DNA of 32,941 nucleotides. Origin: Sulfitobacter sp. Lineage in GTDB: Bacteria; Pseudomonadota; Alphaproteobacteria; Rhodobacterales; Rhodobacteraceae. The DNA lies in the NCBI GenBank assembly GCA_024636445.1, contig JAGXHE010000074.1, forward strand, positions 1 to 32,941, given 5' to 3'. The notes under the pieces were generated by a model. That model did not search any database, had not been told where the DNA came from, and saw only the letters and a program-made list of their open reading frames with translations. The translations under genes were made by a program, and so were the position numbers. Positions 15,432 through 23,963 of the stretch are shown piece by piece. The stretch's first letter is position 1. Every line of letters begins with the position of its first letter.

Positions 15432-17636
15432 TCAGGCCGCCGCAGCTTGCGCCTTGGGACCGAAGCGACCGTAGAACGTCTGGTTCTTCTCGGCCATTTC
15501 TCGCAGCAGCGCGGGGCATTCGAACCGGTCGCCGAACTTGGCCTGCAGCGCGTCGCAACGTTCTGCCGCATAGGGCGTGCCGAGGATGTCCAGCCAGCTG
15601 AACGGGCCACCCGACCACGGGGCAAAACCCCAGCCCAGGATCGCGCCCACATCGCCTTCGCGGATGTCTTCCAGCACGCCCTCTTCCAGCGCACGGACCG
15701 CTTCCAGCACCTGCGCGAACATCAGACGTTCCTGAACCTCGATCAGGTCGGGCTGTTCTTCGGCCAGCGGATATTTGTCGTGAATACCTTTCCAGTATCC
15801 CAGACGCTTGCCGTTTTCGTCATAGTCGAAATAGCCTGCCTTGGACTTGCGGCCCAAGCGGCCCTCTTCTTCCATCCACACGATCAGGTTGTCGGCTTCG
15901 GACCCCGGATAGGCATTGCCCATCGCAGCTCTTGTCGCCTTCATGATGCGCACGGCCAGATCGACGGATGTCTCGTCGCCCAGTTGGATCGGTCCCACGG
16001 GGAAACCCAACTGCTGTGCAGCATGGTCGATCAACACGGGTGCCACGCCTTCGGTGACCATCCGCGTGGCTTCGTTGCCATAGGGGATGATGCAGCGGTT
16101 GGCATAGAAGAACCGCGCGTCGTTCACCACGATTGGCGTTTTGCGGATCTGGCGCACGTAGTCCAGAGATTTCGCCACGGCACGGTCACTGGTTTCAGCA
16201 CCTTTGATGATCTCGACCAGGGCCATCCGCTCGACGGGCGAGAAGAAGTGGATGCCGATGAACTGCTCGGGACGCACCGACGCCTTGGCCAGATCAGAGA
16301 TCGGCAAGGTCGAGGTGTTCGACGCAAAGATGCAGTCCTCGGGGATGATCGCCTCGACCTTCTTGGTCATCTCGGCCTTGACTGTGGGGTCTTCAAAAAC
16401 GGCTTCGATGATCAGATCGCACCCCTTGAGATGCTCCAGATCGGCGGTCGCCGTGATCTTGGCCAGCAACGCCTCTTTCTTCTCTTCGGTGGCTTTCTTG
16501 CGCGCGATGCCCTTGTCCATGTAGCTGGCGGAATAGGCTTTGCCCTTGTCCGCAGCCGCCTGGTCGCGGTCGATCAGCACGACCTCGATGCCTGCCTGCG
16601 CCGACACCAGTGCGATGCCCGCACCCATCATGCCGGCCCCCAGCACGCCCAGCTTTTTGACCCGTTGATCGGGCACGTCCTTGGGCCGCACGGCACCTTT
16701 TTCCAGCGCTTCCTTGTTCAGGAACAGCGACCGGATCATCGCACCCGACGATGGGTTCATCAGGATGTTGGTGAACCAGCGTGCCTCGATCTTCAGCGCC
16801 GTGTCGAAGGGCACCAGCGCGCCCTCGTAGACCGCCGACAGCATCGCCTTGGCCGCAGGGAATGCACCCTTGGTCTTGCCGTTGACCATCGCGTTTGCAC
16901 CGACAAAGTTCATGAAGCCCGCAGGGTGATAGGGCGCGCCGCCGGGCATCTTGTAGCCCTTGGCGTCCCAGGGTTTCAAGATATCCGCGTCCTTGGCGCT
17001 TAGCACCCAGTCGCGGGCGGCGGCGACAGGGTCATCGACCACCTCGTCGATCACACCTGCGCCCTTGGCCTTGTCGGGGGCCAGCATCTTGCCCTCCAGC
17101 AGCAGCGACGACGCACCCATCAGCCCCAGCTTGCGCACCAGACGTGTGGTGCCGCCCGCACCGGGGAAGATGCCGACCAGAATTTCGGGCAGGCCGATCT
17201 TGGCCTTGGGGTTGTTGGCCGCAAAGATGCGGTGGGTGGCCAGCGGCAGCTCCAGACCGATACCAGCGGCGGTGCCGGGCAGAGCGGCGGCGATGGGCTT
17301 GCCGCCCTTGTTGGTTTTGGCGTCCATGCCCGCACGCTCGATCTTGCGCAGAAGGCCGTGCATTTTCATCGTGCCCTCGAACAGACCCTTGGCGGGATCG
17401 TCGCCCGCGCTTTCCTTCATCTTGGCCAGCAGGTTCAGGTCCATGCCGCCGGCAAAGCTGTCCTTGCCCGAGGTAATCACGATGCCCTTGACCGCGTCAT
17501 CGGCCAGCGCGTCGTCAACCAGATCGTTCAACTGGTCGAGACCCTCGATCGACATGACGTTCATCGTCTTGTCGGCCACGTCCCATGTGATGATCGCAAC
17601 GCCGTCGGCGTCCTTCTTCATGGTGAAATCTGTCAT
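15432..17636 (-). CDS. fadJ: Bifunctional enoyl-CoA hydratase / 3-hydroxyacyl-CoA dehydrogenase
   Basis: It catalyses hydration of 2-enoyl-CoA and NAD-dependent oxidation of the 3-hydroxyacyl-CoA in beta-oxidation. The 734 residues contain an N-terminal crotonase domain (about 1-190), an NAD-binding domain starting at VKKLGVLGAGMMGAGIALV (about 330), and two C-terminal helical domains. In the crotonase part both expected glutamates are seen (GLELPLATH and KIGLPE). In the dehydrogenase part the catalytic histidine is in GIHFFSPVE. FadJ and FadB cannot be separated by sequence inspection, so the symbol is approximate. Its start overlaps the upstream NTF2-like gene by four bases, making it the last gene of a fad operon that ends at the terminator 15381-15410. 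Confidence 0.93.
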   Translation of the reverse strand: MTDFTMKKDADGVAIITWDVADKTMNVMSIEGLDQLNDLVDDALADDAVKGIVITSGKDSFAGGMDLNLLAKMKESAGDDPAKGLFEGTMKMHGLLRKIERAGMDAKTNKGGKPIAAALPGTAAGIGLELPLATHRIFAANNPKAKIGLPEILVGIFPGAGGTTRLVRKLGLMGASSLLLEGKMLAPDKAKGAGVIDEVVDDPVAAARDWVLSAKDADILKPWDAKGYKMPGGAPYHPAGFMNFVGANAMVNGKTKGAFPAAKAMLSAVYEGALVPFDTALKIEARWFTNILMNPSSGAMIRSLFLNKEALEKGAVRPKDVPDQRVKKLGVLGAGMMGAGIALVSAQAGIEVVLIDRDQAAADKGKAYSASYMDKGIARKKATEEKKEALLAKITATADLEHLKGCDLIIEAVFEDPTVKAEMTKKVEAIIPEDCIFASNTSTLPISDLAKASVRPEQFIGIHFFSPVERMALVEIIKGAETSDRAVAKSLDYVRQIRKTPIVVNDARFFYANRCIIPYGNEATRMVTEGVAPVLIDHAAQQLGFPVGPIQLGDETSVDLAVRIMKATRAAMGNAYPGSEADNLIVWMEEEGRLGRKSKAGYFDYDENGKRLGYWKGIHDKYPLAEEQPDLIEVQERLMFAQVLEAVRALEEGVLEDIREGDVGAILGWGFAPWSGGPFSWLDILGTPYAAERCDALQAKFGDRFECPALLREMAEKNQTFYGRFGPKAQAAAA

Positions 17637-18544
17637 TTCTGATCTCCCTTTTCTGGAGTGTAATCCGGTGTATTTTCCATGTCGGCGGGGCTAAGCGCCG
17701 ACCAGTTCACGTGCCCGATGGCCCGCATCACTGTGGTGACGCGCCATAGGCCGTTTTCATTGCGCAGGGTCATCGAGGCATCCCATGGGGGAACCACGTG
17801 GCTGGGGCCGCGCATCATGTGCATGCGGTAGGTTCCGGTCATCTGGTCGCCGTCGATAAGCTCGGCAGTTTTGGCCTGCCGGATCATTTCGGTCACGCCG
17901 TTTTCCTTGAACTCGCGCTGGTAGGCTTCGAAATCGTCGACAACCTGTTGGCGGGTCTCGAAGGTCTCGACACCCGCGCGCGATACCAGATGAAAGGGCA
18001 GGGACACTGCATTCAGCCAGCCCTCGACGTCGTTGCCGATAAAAGCGGCGCTGATCCGGTCAAGGATGGTCTGAAAGATTTCCAGCCTGTGCTTGGGTTC
18101 CGACTTTTCCGCGCCGGGTGTCTCGAATTCGTCATGGCCCAGCAGCGGCCAGTCGGCCGTGTGCAGGGACGAATCCGAAATGCCGACCTTCCACCCGTCA
18201 TTTTCGCGAAACAGCGCCATGCGGGTCAGATAGGGCGCCGCCACATCCTCGCCGCCCCGGCACAACCGGGTGGTGTGGTAGCCGGAAATCTGCTGCTGCG
18301 AGACGAATTTCGCCGTGTCGCAGCTGCGCAGATAGCCGTCGATACCTTGTTCTGCCATCATATCGCTGTAGGCGGAAACCCTCTGCATGATCGAGCGGGT
18401 GGACCGGTGCGTGGTGCAACCGTCCATGGTTTTCATGACCAGCGGCACGCGCGTGAGGGCGGCAAAACCTGCCGCATCCCTGTCCAGCACAGCTTTGGTC
18501 AGCTGTGCCAGCAGGTCTTGGTAGATGTCACGCGCCGAAGCCAT
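17633..18544 (-). CDS. Protein of two NTF2/SnoaL-like repeats in the fad operon
   Basis: No named family recognised. The 303 residues appear to be two copies of one fold. Each copy has a helical start, a LTRVPLVM/AVSLPFHLV strand, a helix, and a C-terminal strand pair. Copy one (about 10-130) ends RMALFRENDGWKVGISDSSL. Copy two (about 155-285) ends SMTLRNENGLWRVTTVMRAI. The shared RNENGLWRV-type ending is typical of NTF2/SnoaL-like alpha+beta barrels. The gene lies 3 bases after fadA and overlaps fadJ by 4 bases, so all three should be made in similar amounts. A scaffold, small-molecule binding or isomerase role in beta-oxidation is inference only. There is no signal peptide, so it is cytoplasmic. 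Confidence 0.8.
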   Translation of the reverse strand: MASARDIYQDLLAQLTKAVLDRDAAGFAALTRVPLVMKTMDGCTTHRSTRSIMQRVSAYSDMMAEQGIDGYLRSCDTAKFVSQQQISGYHTTRLCRGGEDVAAPYLTRMALFRENDGWKVGISDSSLHTADWPLLGHDEFETPGAEKSEPKHRLEIFQTILDRISAAFIGNDVEGWLNAVSLPFHLVSRAGVETFETRQQVVDDFEAYQREFKENGVTEMIRQAKTAELIDGDQMTGTYRMHMMRGPSHVVPPWDASMTLRNENGLWRVTTVMRAIGHVNWSALSPADMENTPDYTPEKGDQK

Positions 18545-18547
18545 GCG

Positions 18548-19759
18548 TCAGACCCGCTCGATGATCGTGGCGGCACCCATGCCCGATGCGATGCACAAGG
18601 TGGCAAGTCCGACTTCCTTGTCCTGACGCTCAAGCTCGTCGAGCAAGGTGCCGATGATCATCGCACCCGTGGCACCCAGCGGGTGACCCATCGCGATGGA
18701 ACCGCCGTTTACGTTGACCTTTTCATGCTCGACGTTGAACGTCTCCATGAACAGCATCACGACCGAGGCAAAGGCTTCGTTGACTTCGAACAGGTCGATG
18801 TCGCTGATCGACATGCCGTGGTCCGCGAGGATCTTCTTGGTGGCGGGCACCGGGCCGGTCAACATGATGGTTGGATCCGTGCCGATCTTGGTGGTGGCAC
18901 GGATGCGGGCGCGCGGCTTCAGGCCGTATTTTTCGCCGAATTCCTTGTTGCCGATCAGCACGGCAGCCGACCCGTCGACGATACCCGAAGAGTTGCCCGC
19001 GTGGTGGATGTGGTTGATCTTTTCCAGATGCGGGTACTTCAGCAGCGCCACGGCATCAAAGCCGGGCATCACTTCGCCCATCGCCTGAAACGCAGGGTTC
19101 AGCGCACCCAGCGACTGCATGTCGGTCTGCGGGCGCATGTATTCATCGTGGTCCAGAATGGCGAGGCCGTTCTGGTCGCGCACAGTAATAACCGAATTGG
19201 CAAAGCGCTTTTCGTTCCATGCCTTTTTCGCCCGTTGCTGCGAGGCCACCGCCAGCGCGTCGGCGTCGTCACGGCTGTGGCCGTATTGGGTGGCGATAAT
19301 GTCGGCGCTGATGCCTTGCGGCACGAAATAGGTGTCCATCGCAACCGACGGATCGGCGGCAATCGCGGCACCGTCGCTGCCCATCGGCACGCGGCCCATC
19401 ATTTCGACGCCACCGGCGATATAGGCCATGCCGGCCCCGCCCTTGACCTGGTTGGCGGCCAGATTGACGGCCTCCATGCCACTGGCGCAAAACCGGTTGA
19501 TGGCAAGACCGGGGATCGACTGGTCGAGATCGGACGCGAGCACGGCAGAGCGCGCAAGGCAGCCGCCCTGTTCCATCACTTGCGTGACGTTGCCCCAGAT
19601 CACGTCTTCGACGGCATGTCCGTCCAGATTGTTGCGCTCTTTCAGCGCGTTCAGCGTCAGCGCCGACAGGCGCAGCGACGTCACCTCGTGCAGCGCGCCG
19701 TCCTTGCGGCCTTTGCCACGCGGGGTGCGCAGGGCGTCGTAGATATATGCATCGGTCAT
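18548..19759 (-). CDS. fadA: Acetyl-CoA C-acyltransferase (thiolase)
   Basis: It carries out the thiolytic step of beta-oxidation, cleaving 3-ketoacyl-CoA to acetyl-CoA and a shortened acyl-CoA. The 403 residues match the thiolase family. Active-site residues are visible: nucleophilic C91 (NRFCASGMEA), H359 (GGSIAMGHPLGATGA) and C389 (LCIASGMG), with FEVNEAFA at 324-331. Its partner fadJ lies two genes downstream, the usual pairing for a trifunctional-type complex, here interrupted by the NTF2-like gene. The GST gene ends 28 bases upstream. Confidence 0.95.
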   Translation of the reverse strand: MTDAYIYDALRTPRGKGRKDGALHEVTSLRLSALTLNALKERNNLDGHAVEDVIWGNVTQVMEQGGCLARSAVLASDLDQSIPGLAINRFCASGMEAVNLAANQVKGGAGMAYIAGGVEMMGRVPMGSDGAAIAADPSVAMDTYFVPQGISADIIATQYGHSRDDADALAVASQQRAKKAWNEKRFANSVITVRDQNGLAILDHDEYMRPQTDMQSLGALNPAFQAMGEVMPGFDAVALLKYPHLEKINHIHHAGNSSGIVDGSAAVLIGNKEFGEKYGLKPRARIRATTKIGTDPTIMLTGPVPATKKILADHGMSISDIDLFEVNEAFASVVMLFMETFNVEHEKVNVNGGSIAMGHPLGATGAMIIGTLLDELERQDKEVGLATLCIASGMGAATIIERV

Positions 19760-19787
19760 CGAGATGTCCTTTCGAGTTCAGGATCGG

Positions 19788-20420
19788 TCAGGCGCGGTCA
19801 GCTGGGCTGCCGGGCATAAGGTCATAGGGGTGTTTCCAGCCGGGCAGGCCTTCGATGTTGCCCAGCCAGCGGTTGATGTTGTCATGGGCCTTGCGGTCAA
19901 AGCCGAAGGGCTCGGGGTAAAACAGGTAGCCGCAGCACGAAAAGTCGGCGTTGGTTGCCGCGTCGCCCACGATCCAGTCGCGCGACGCCAGATGATCGTC
20001 GAGCGTCTTGTAAGCGGCCTGCAAGCGACCGAGGTTGAAGTCGATCACCGCCTGAGGGCGTTTGTCCTCGGCCACGAAGTTCATCAGAAATCGGGTCAGC
20101 CCCGCCATCGAGCTGAGCTTGTGATTGTCGAACAGAACCCAGCGCAGCACGTCGTATTTCTGAGGCCCCTCACCGCCGAACTTGCCGGATTGATCAGTGA
20201 TATATTGCTGGATCGCGCCGGATTGGCTGATGTGCATGTCGCCGTCGATCAGCAGCGGCGCTTCGCCCATCGGGTTGAGACTGCGAAATTCCTGTGCGCG
20301 GGTGGCGCCGCCGAAGAAGTCGACCTTGACCGGCGTCCAGTCCAGACCTGACAGCGCCAGCGGCAGGGCCGCCTTGTAGCTGTTACCGGATTCGCCAAAG
20401 CAGTGAAGTTGCATCGTCAT
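19788..20420 (-). CDS. Glutathione S-transferase family protein
   Basis: A 210-residue soluble GST. The thioredoxin-like N-terminal domain (about 1-80) has the expected NPMGEAPLLIDGD proline turn followed by the SQSGAIQQYI glutathione contact region. The C-terminal helical domain includes WIVGDAATNADFSCCGYL, the conserved GST N-capping region. The ATG at 20420 is chosen because GGGAGGGG lies just upstream. A longer frame to 20474 would run into a dispersed repeat. It sits inside the fad operon, so it may detoxify or process electrophilic acyl intermediates; this is inferred from position only. Confidence 0.9.
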   Translation of the reverse strand: MTMQLHCFGESGNSYKAALPLALSGLDWTPVKVDFFGGATRAQEFRSLNPMGEAPLLIDGDMHISQSGAIQQYITDQSGKFGGEGPQKYDVLRWVLFDNHKLSSMAGLTRFLMNFVAEDKRPQAVIDFNLGRLQAAYKTLDDHLASRDWIVGDAATNADFSCCGYLFYPEPFGFDRKAHDNINRWLGNIEGLPGWKHPYDLMPGSPADRA

Positions 20421-20490
20421 GTGTTCAGGCCCCTCCCAAGGCGCGTGTATCTTTTGTCGGACCGGGTGTTTCACACCCCCGGACCCCCGT

Positions 20491-20513
20491 GGAGTTTATT
20501 TTGCAAGATGAAG
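20491..20513 (+). repeat. Dispersed intergenic box, type 2, copy D
   Basis: It reads GGAGTTT, five variable bases, GCAAGATGAAG. It aligns with the type 1 box (GGGATATTT..GGCCAAAAGAA), suggesting one diverged family. It faces copy E at 20678-20700; the two copies match at 20 of 23 positions and point towards each other. Confidence 0.75.
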
Positions 20514-20524
20514 GTGGGAACGAT

Positions 20525-20749
20525 TCAGTCATTTTTAACCCTGATTGCCGCAAAGTGATCCCGCGCGGCAGACTGGAGAGTTGCGCCGCGTGCAAGGTGA
20601 AGCCTCGCTGGCCGGGCCGTATGGGTCAATCCCGATTGGGTCTCGGGCAGCGGGGTGAATCTTGAGCGCGAAAGCCCCTTCATCTTGCCAGACAAACTCC
20701 CGCCGGAGGCTCCCGCAGGGGCCATGTTGTGCAAATGGTCCTGTGTCAT
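20525..20749 (-). CDS. Doubtful 74-residue open frame
   Basis: An ATG at 20747-20749 is preceded by GGGGAGG at good spacing, 24 bases after the 70-residue gene. The product starts MTQDHLHNMAPAGAS and then runs through dispersed box E into low-similarity sequence. No domain is seen. It may be a short real gene whose 3' part was overwritten by the repeat element, or a chance frame. Confidence 0.25.
   Translation of the reverse strand: MTQDHLHNMAPAGASGGSLSGKMKGLSRSRFTPLPETQSGLTHTARPARLHLARGATLQSAARDHFAAIRVKND
20678..20700 (-). repeat. Dispersed intergenic box, type 2, copy E
   Basis: On the minus strand it reads GGAGTTT, five variable bases, GCAAGATGAAG. With copy D it encloses 164 bases without a convincing gene. 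A GC-rich stem-like stretch (20701-20721) lies on its outer side, as in other copies of the family. Confidence 0.75.
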
Positions 20750-20773
20750 CGCGTCCTCCCCAAGACATCAACC

Positions 20774-20986
20774 TCAGCGCTTGCGTTCGTCGAGGTCGGA
20801 ATTGAACAGGCGCAGCCGGTGGCCCAGGTTTTCCGCATCCGTGACGCTGTCGAAATTCTCGAACAGGAAAGACAGCGCCTCGCCCTCGTCCAGCCCTGCC
20901 TCTGAGGAGAACTTCTTGAGGCGACGATAGCCGTCTTCCGTCATGGCGACGGGAAAGCGGCGGGTGAGGCGAAAGCGTTTGGGCAT
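20774..20986 (-). CDS. Small basic protein, function unknown, in the fad operon
   Basis: A 70-residue protein with an arginine/lysine-rich N-terminus (MPKRFRLTRRFPVAMTEDGY), then a helix-rich region (RRLKKFSSEAGLDEGEALSF, then LFENF). It is highly charged with no signal peptide or membrane segment. AAGGGAG lies seven bases before the ATG, which argues that it is translated. It starts 52 bases after the acyl-CoA dehydrogenase stop and points the same way, so it is likely co-transcribed. The basic N-terminus followed by an MTxDGYRRLK segment recalls small ribbon-helix-helix-like DNA-binding proteins, but this is only a resemblance. Confidence 0.7.
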   Translation of the reverse strand: MPKRFRLTRRFPVAMTEDGYRRLKKFSSEAGLDEGEALSFLFENFDSVTDAENLGHRLRLFNSDLDERKR

Positions 20987-21038
20987 GACTGGCTCCCTTG
21001 GCGAACCGGACGCGCCTCAGGCGCATCCGGCAGGTGTT

Positions 21039-22820
21039 TCAGAAGTTGGCCGCATCCAGCGCCATGACCGTGTCCGCGCCTGATTGGATGCGTGTCAGGT
21101 GCAGGGCGGTCGCGGGCAGTTGGCGTGCCATGTAGTAGCGGCCTGTCGCCAGCTTTGTCTCGTAGAACGTGGTGTCGGATGCGCCCCCGGCCAGTGCGTC
21201 CATCGACGCCTTGCCCATACGGGCCCACATCAGGCCCAGGCAGACGTGGCCGAACATGTGCATGAAGTCGTTCGATCCCGACAATGCGTGGTTGGGATTC
21301 TTCACGCCGTTCTGCATGAAATACATGCTGGCAGCCTGCAAATCCTTGGAGGCGGCTTTCAGTGGATCAAGGTAACCTTTGTCAAAGGCCTCGTCCTGAC
21401 CTGCGTTTTCCTTGATGAAGTTTTTCACCAGATCAAAGAAGGCCATGACGTGTTTGCCACCGTCCTGCGCCAGCTTGCGACCGACCAGATCCAGCGCCTG
21501 TACGCCGTTGGCGCCTTCGTAGATCTGGGCGATGCGGGCGTCGCGGGTGAACTGGGACATGCCCCATTCCTCGATATAGCCGTGGCCGCCGTAGACCTGC
21601 TGGGCCTTGATCGTCATGTCATAGCCCTGATCGGTCAGAAAACCCTTGATCACCGGCGTCATCAGCGACACCAGACCGTCGGCGTCCTTGTCGTGCGAGC
21701 GGTGTGCCGCGTCGATCAGCGAGGCGCCCCACAGGATAAAGGCGCGGGCACCTTCGACAAAGCTTTTCTGGTCCATCAGGCTGCGGCGGATGTCGGGGTG
21801 CACGATCAGCGGATCGGCGGGGCCATCGGGGTTTTCGACACCGGTCACGGCGCGGCCCTGCAGGCGGTCCTTGGCGTAGTCCAGTGCGTTCTGATAGGCC
21901 ACGTCGGCCTGTGCGAGGCCTTGCATGCCGACGCCCAGACGCGCTTCGTTCATCATGGTGAACATCGCCCGCATGCCTTTGTGCGCGTCGCCCAGCAAGT
22001 AGCCGGTGGCACCGTCGTAGTTCATCACGCAGGTCGAGTTGCCGTGAATGCCCATCTTCTCTTCGATCTTGCCGACGGTGACACCGTTGCGGTCACCAAG
22101 GCTGCCGTCTTCCTTCACGATGAACTTCGGCACGATGAACAGCGACACGCCCTTGATGCCTTCGGGGCCGCCGACGATCTTGGCCAGAACCAGATGGATG
22201 ATGTTGTCGGCCATGTCGTGCTCGCCCGACGAGATAAAGATTTTCTGGCCGGTCAGTTTATAGCTGCCATCGTCCTGCGGTTCGGCTTTGGTACGCATCA
22301 TGCCCAGATCTGTACCACAATGCGGTTCGGTCAGGTTCATCGTGCCGGTCCAGTCGCAGCTGACCATTTTCGGCAGATAGGTGTCCTTCTGCGCGTCGGT
22401 TCCGTGTGCGAGAATGGCCGAGGCCGCCCCGTGGGTCAGGCCCTGATACATGGTGAACGCCTGATTGGCCGCCGAGAACATCTCGCCCACCGCCAAGCCC
22501 ATGACAGCGGGCATGTTCTGGCCGCCGTATTGCTCGGGCATGTCCAGACCGGTCCAGCCGCCCTCCTTGACCTGCGCAAAGGCTTCCTTAAACCCTTTGG
22601 GCGTATAGACGATGCCGTTTTCCAGACGGCAGCCTTCCTTGTCGCCCACGGCATTCAGCGGGGCCAGAACCGAGGATGTCAGCTTGCCCGCTTCTTCGAG
22701 GATCGCGGAGGTGAAATCGGGTTCGAGTTCATCGTATCCCGGAATGTCGCTTTTGGTGACGTTCAGCAGGTTGTGCAGAACGAATTGCAGGTCTTTGGTG
22801 GGGGCGGTGTAGCTGGGCAT
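21039..22820 (-). CDS. DmdC/FadE-type acyl-CoA dehydrogenase
   Basis: An FAD-dependent acyl-CoA dehydrogenase of 593 residues, longer than the common 380-residue type because of an extra C-terminal domain. Visible motifs are [19 protein letters not shown] (FAD/substrate region), [11 protein letters not shown], the [20 protein letters not shown] block and [20 protein letters not shown]. The glutamate in YEGANG is residue 435, which I recall as the catalytic base position reported for DmdC (3-methylmercaptopropionyl-CoA dehydrogenase). The operon context (thiolase, hydratase-dehydrogenase) argues for ordinary fatty acyl-CoA oxidation instead. DMSP-derived substrate use cannot be excluded. It starts 49 bases after the MerR gene, with no room for a clear separate promoter. 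Confidence 0.93.
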   Translation of the reverse strand: MPSYTAPTKDLQFVLHNLLNVTKSDIPGYDELEPDFTSAILEEAGKLTSSVLAPLNAVGDKEGCRLENGIVYTPKGFKEAFAQVKEGGWTGLDMPEQYGGQNMPAVMGLAVGEMFSAANQAFTMYQGLTHGAASAILAHGTDAQKDTYLPKMVSCDWTGTMNLTEPHCGTDLGMMRTKAEPQDDGSYKLTGQKIFISSGEHDMADNIIHLVLAKIVGGPEGIKGVSLFIVPKFIVKEDGSLGDRNGVTVGKIEEKMGIHGNSTCVMNYDGATGYLLGDAHKGMRAMFTMMNEARLGVGMQGLAQADVAYQNALDYAKDRLQGRAVTGVENPDGPADPLIVHPDIRRSLMDQKSFVEGARAFILWGASLIDAAHRSHDKDADGLVSLMTPVIKGFLTDQGYDMTIKAQQVYGGHGYIEEWGMSQFTRDARIAQIYEGANGVQALDLVGRKLAQDGGKHVMAFFDLVKNFIKENAGQDEAFDKGYLDPLKAASKDLQAASMYFMQNGVKNPNHALSGSNDFMHMFGHVCLGLMWARMGKASMDALAGGASDTTFYETKLATGRYYMARQLPATALHLTRIQSGADTVMALDAANF

Positions 22821-22869
22821 ATAAAGTCTCTCTACAGGTCGTCGTTGTTGGGCTTTACCGGAATAGGTA

Positions 22870-23271
22870 TTACTGGGCGGCTTTTGGCGCGCTGTTCATC
22901 GAGGCAAGCATCTTTTCGCCCCATTTGATTTGGGTCTTCAGATCGTCGATCGCCTCGTTCAACTCGTCGCGTTGCGCGATCATGTCGTTCAGGCGTTGCT
23001 TGGCGATCTCGTAGGTGCTGGCCAGCTGCGTGTGCTGCTGGTCGCCCATGTCGTACATGTCCAGAAGCTGGCGGATTTCCTCCAGGCTGAAACCAAAGCG
23101 TTTGCCGCGCAGGATCAGCTTGAGACGGGCGCGGTCGCGTTTGGTGAACAGCCGCTTCTGGCCTTCGCGGATCGGGAACAGCAGTTCCTTGGCTTCGTAG
23201 AACCGCAGCGTGCGCGGGGTCACCTCGTAGGTGTCGCACATCTCGCGGATGGTCATTGTTTTATGGTCCAT
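22870..23271 (-). CDS. MerR-family transcriptional regulator, likely fad-operon regulator (proximal copy)
   Basis: 133 residues. The N-terminal winged helix-turn-helix begins [20 protein letters not shown], continues with [20 protein letters not shown] and [15 protein letters not shown], and ends in a long dimer coiled coil (about 78-120). No metal-binding cysteines are present, so it is not a heavy-metal sensor. It belongs with MerR regulators of acyl-CoA or amino-acid catabolism. The ATG at 23271 is chosen to match its paralogue at 23495; ATGs at 23286 and 23256 are also in frame. It lies directly upstream of the acyl-CoA dehydrogenase gene and downstream of the ACGT palindrome cluster, so autoregulation and control of the fad operon are likely. 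Confidence 0.92.
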   Translation of the reverse strand: MDHKTMTIREMCDTYEVTPRTLRFYEAKELLFPIREGQKRLFTKRDRARLKLILRGKRFGFSLEEIRQLLDMYDMGDQQHTQLASTYEIAKQRLNDMIAQRDELNEAIDDLKTQIKWGEKMLASMNSAPKAAQ

Positions 23272-23332
23272 TACATCATCTCGCATCAGTTTTACGTGTC
23301 GTATCTAGGGGTCAAATGGGTGGGTTGGCCGG

Positions 23333-23413
23333 ACCATACAACACTAGTTGACGTTAACGTAAGCTGGACGTCACGTCACAATATTGCCTTACCCAGGTTG
23401 ATTTTACGTCAAC
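23333..23413 (-). promoter_or_regulatory. Cluster of ACGT-type palindromes, probable MerR operator/promoter region
   Basis: Three sites lie within 66 bases. Site 1 is TTGACGTTAACGTAA (23348-23362, perfect core ACGTTAACGT). Site 2 is GACGTCACGTCA (23367-23378, two ACGT half-sites). Site 3 is GTTGATTTTACGTCAAC (23397-23413, arms GTTGA/TCAAC). A TATGGT at 23333-23338 on the minus strand lies next to site 1, as expected for MerR activators that bind near a long -35/-10 spacer. MerR regulators such as LiuR are remembered to use ACGT-half-site palindromes. No similar site lies directly before the dehydrogenase gene. Confidence 0.6.
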
Positions 23414-23494
23414 CCGTTAGCCTGCAGGGAAAATTCCCGCTACAGACGAAAAATAACGATTTTCAGGAAAGTCGGCGTGTTCCGGCGTCTTTGG

Positions 23495-23890
23495 TCAGGC
23501 GTCGTTGGCTTGTGTGGCCGGGCGGCCCAGCTCCTGGCCGATCTCGCGGCGCAATTGCTTGAGCTCGGTCAGAGCATCGTCAAGCTGCGCGCGTTGTTCG
23601 GTCAATTCCTTGATTTGCCCGTCAGCCATGTCGATCCACTTGTTCCACTGGGCATGGGTGCCCTCGCGTTCGTAGATCAGCAGCCACTGGCGGATGTCTT
23701 CAAGCTGAAAGCCGAACTTGCGACCCTTGAGAATCAGCTTCATCCGGGCACGTTCGCGCGGACCATAGTAGCGTGCACGCCCTTCGCGGTCGGGCTGCAG
23801 CAGCTCGATATATTCGTAATAGCGCAACGTGCGAGGCGTCACGTCGAACCTGGTACACATTTCTTTGAATGTCAGACGGTCGTCACTCAT
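23495..23890 (-). CDS. MerR-family transcriptional regulator (distal copy)
   Basis: 131 residues, clearly paralogous to the neighbouring MerR protein. It has LTFKEMCTRFDVTPRTLRYY, the same winged helix (RARYYGPRERARMKLILKGR), KFGFQLEDIRQWLLIYERE and a C-terminal coiled coil with repeated QL/EL heptads. AGGAAGAG precedes the ATG at 23890; an upstream extension in the frame is not supported. No cysteine ligands are visible. The two regulators share the same recognition-helix sequence VTPRTLR-Y, so they may bind the same ACGT sites or form heterodimers; this is inference. It is divergent from the thioesterase operon. Confidence 0.92.
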   Translation of the reverse strand: MSDDRLTFKEMCTRFDVTPRTLRYYEYIELLQPDREGRARYYGPRERARMKLILKGRKFGFQLEDIRQWLLIYEREGTHAQWNKWIDMADGQIKELTEQRAQLDDALTELKQLRREIGQELGRPATQANDA

Positions 23891-23963
23891 GGGGGCTCTT
23901 CCTCGCGCGTCGGGGTGCAAATTAAGGCGCGGTGCCAAGAAGCGCAACAGGCTCTCTTGTGGT

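Noticed and set aside
17798-19819. 673-codon plus-strand open frame opposite fadA and the NTF2-like gene
   Set aside because: Shadow of two real minus-strand genes; no domain and a composition unlike real proteins.
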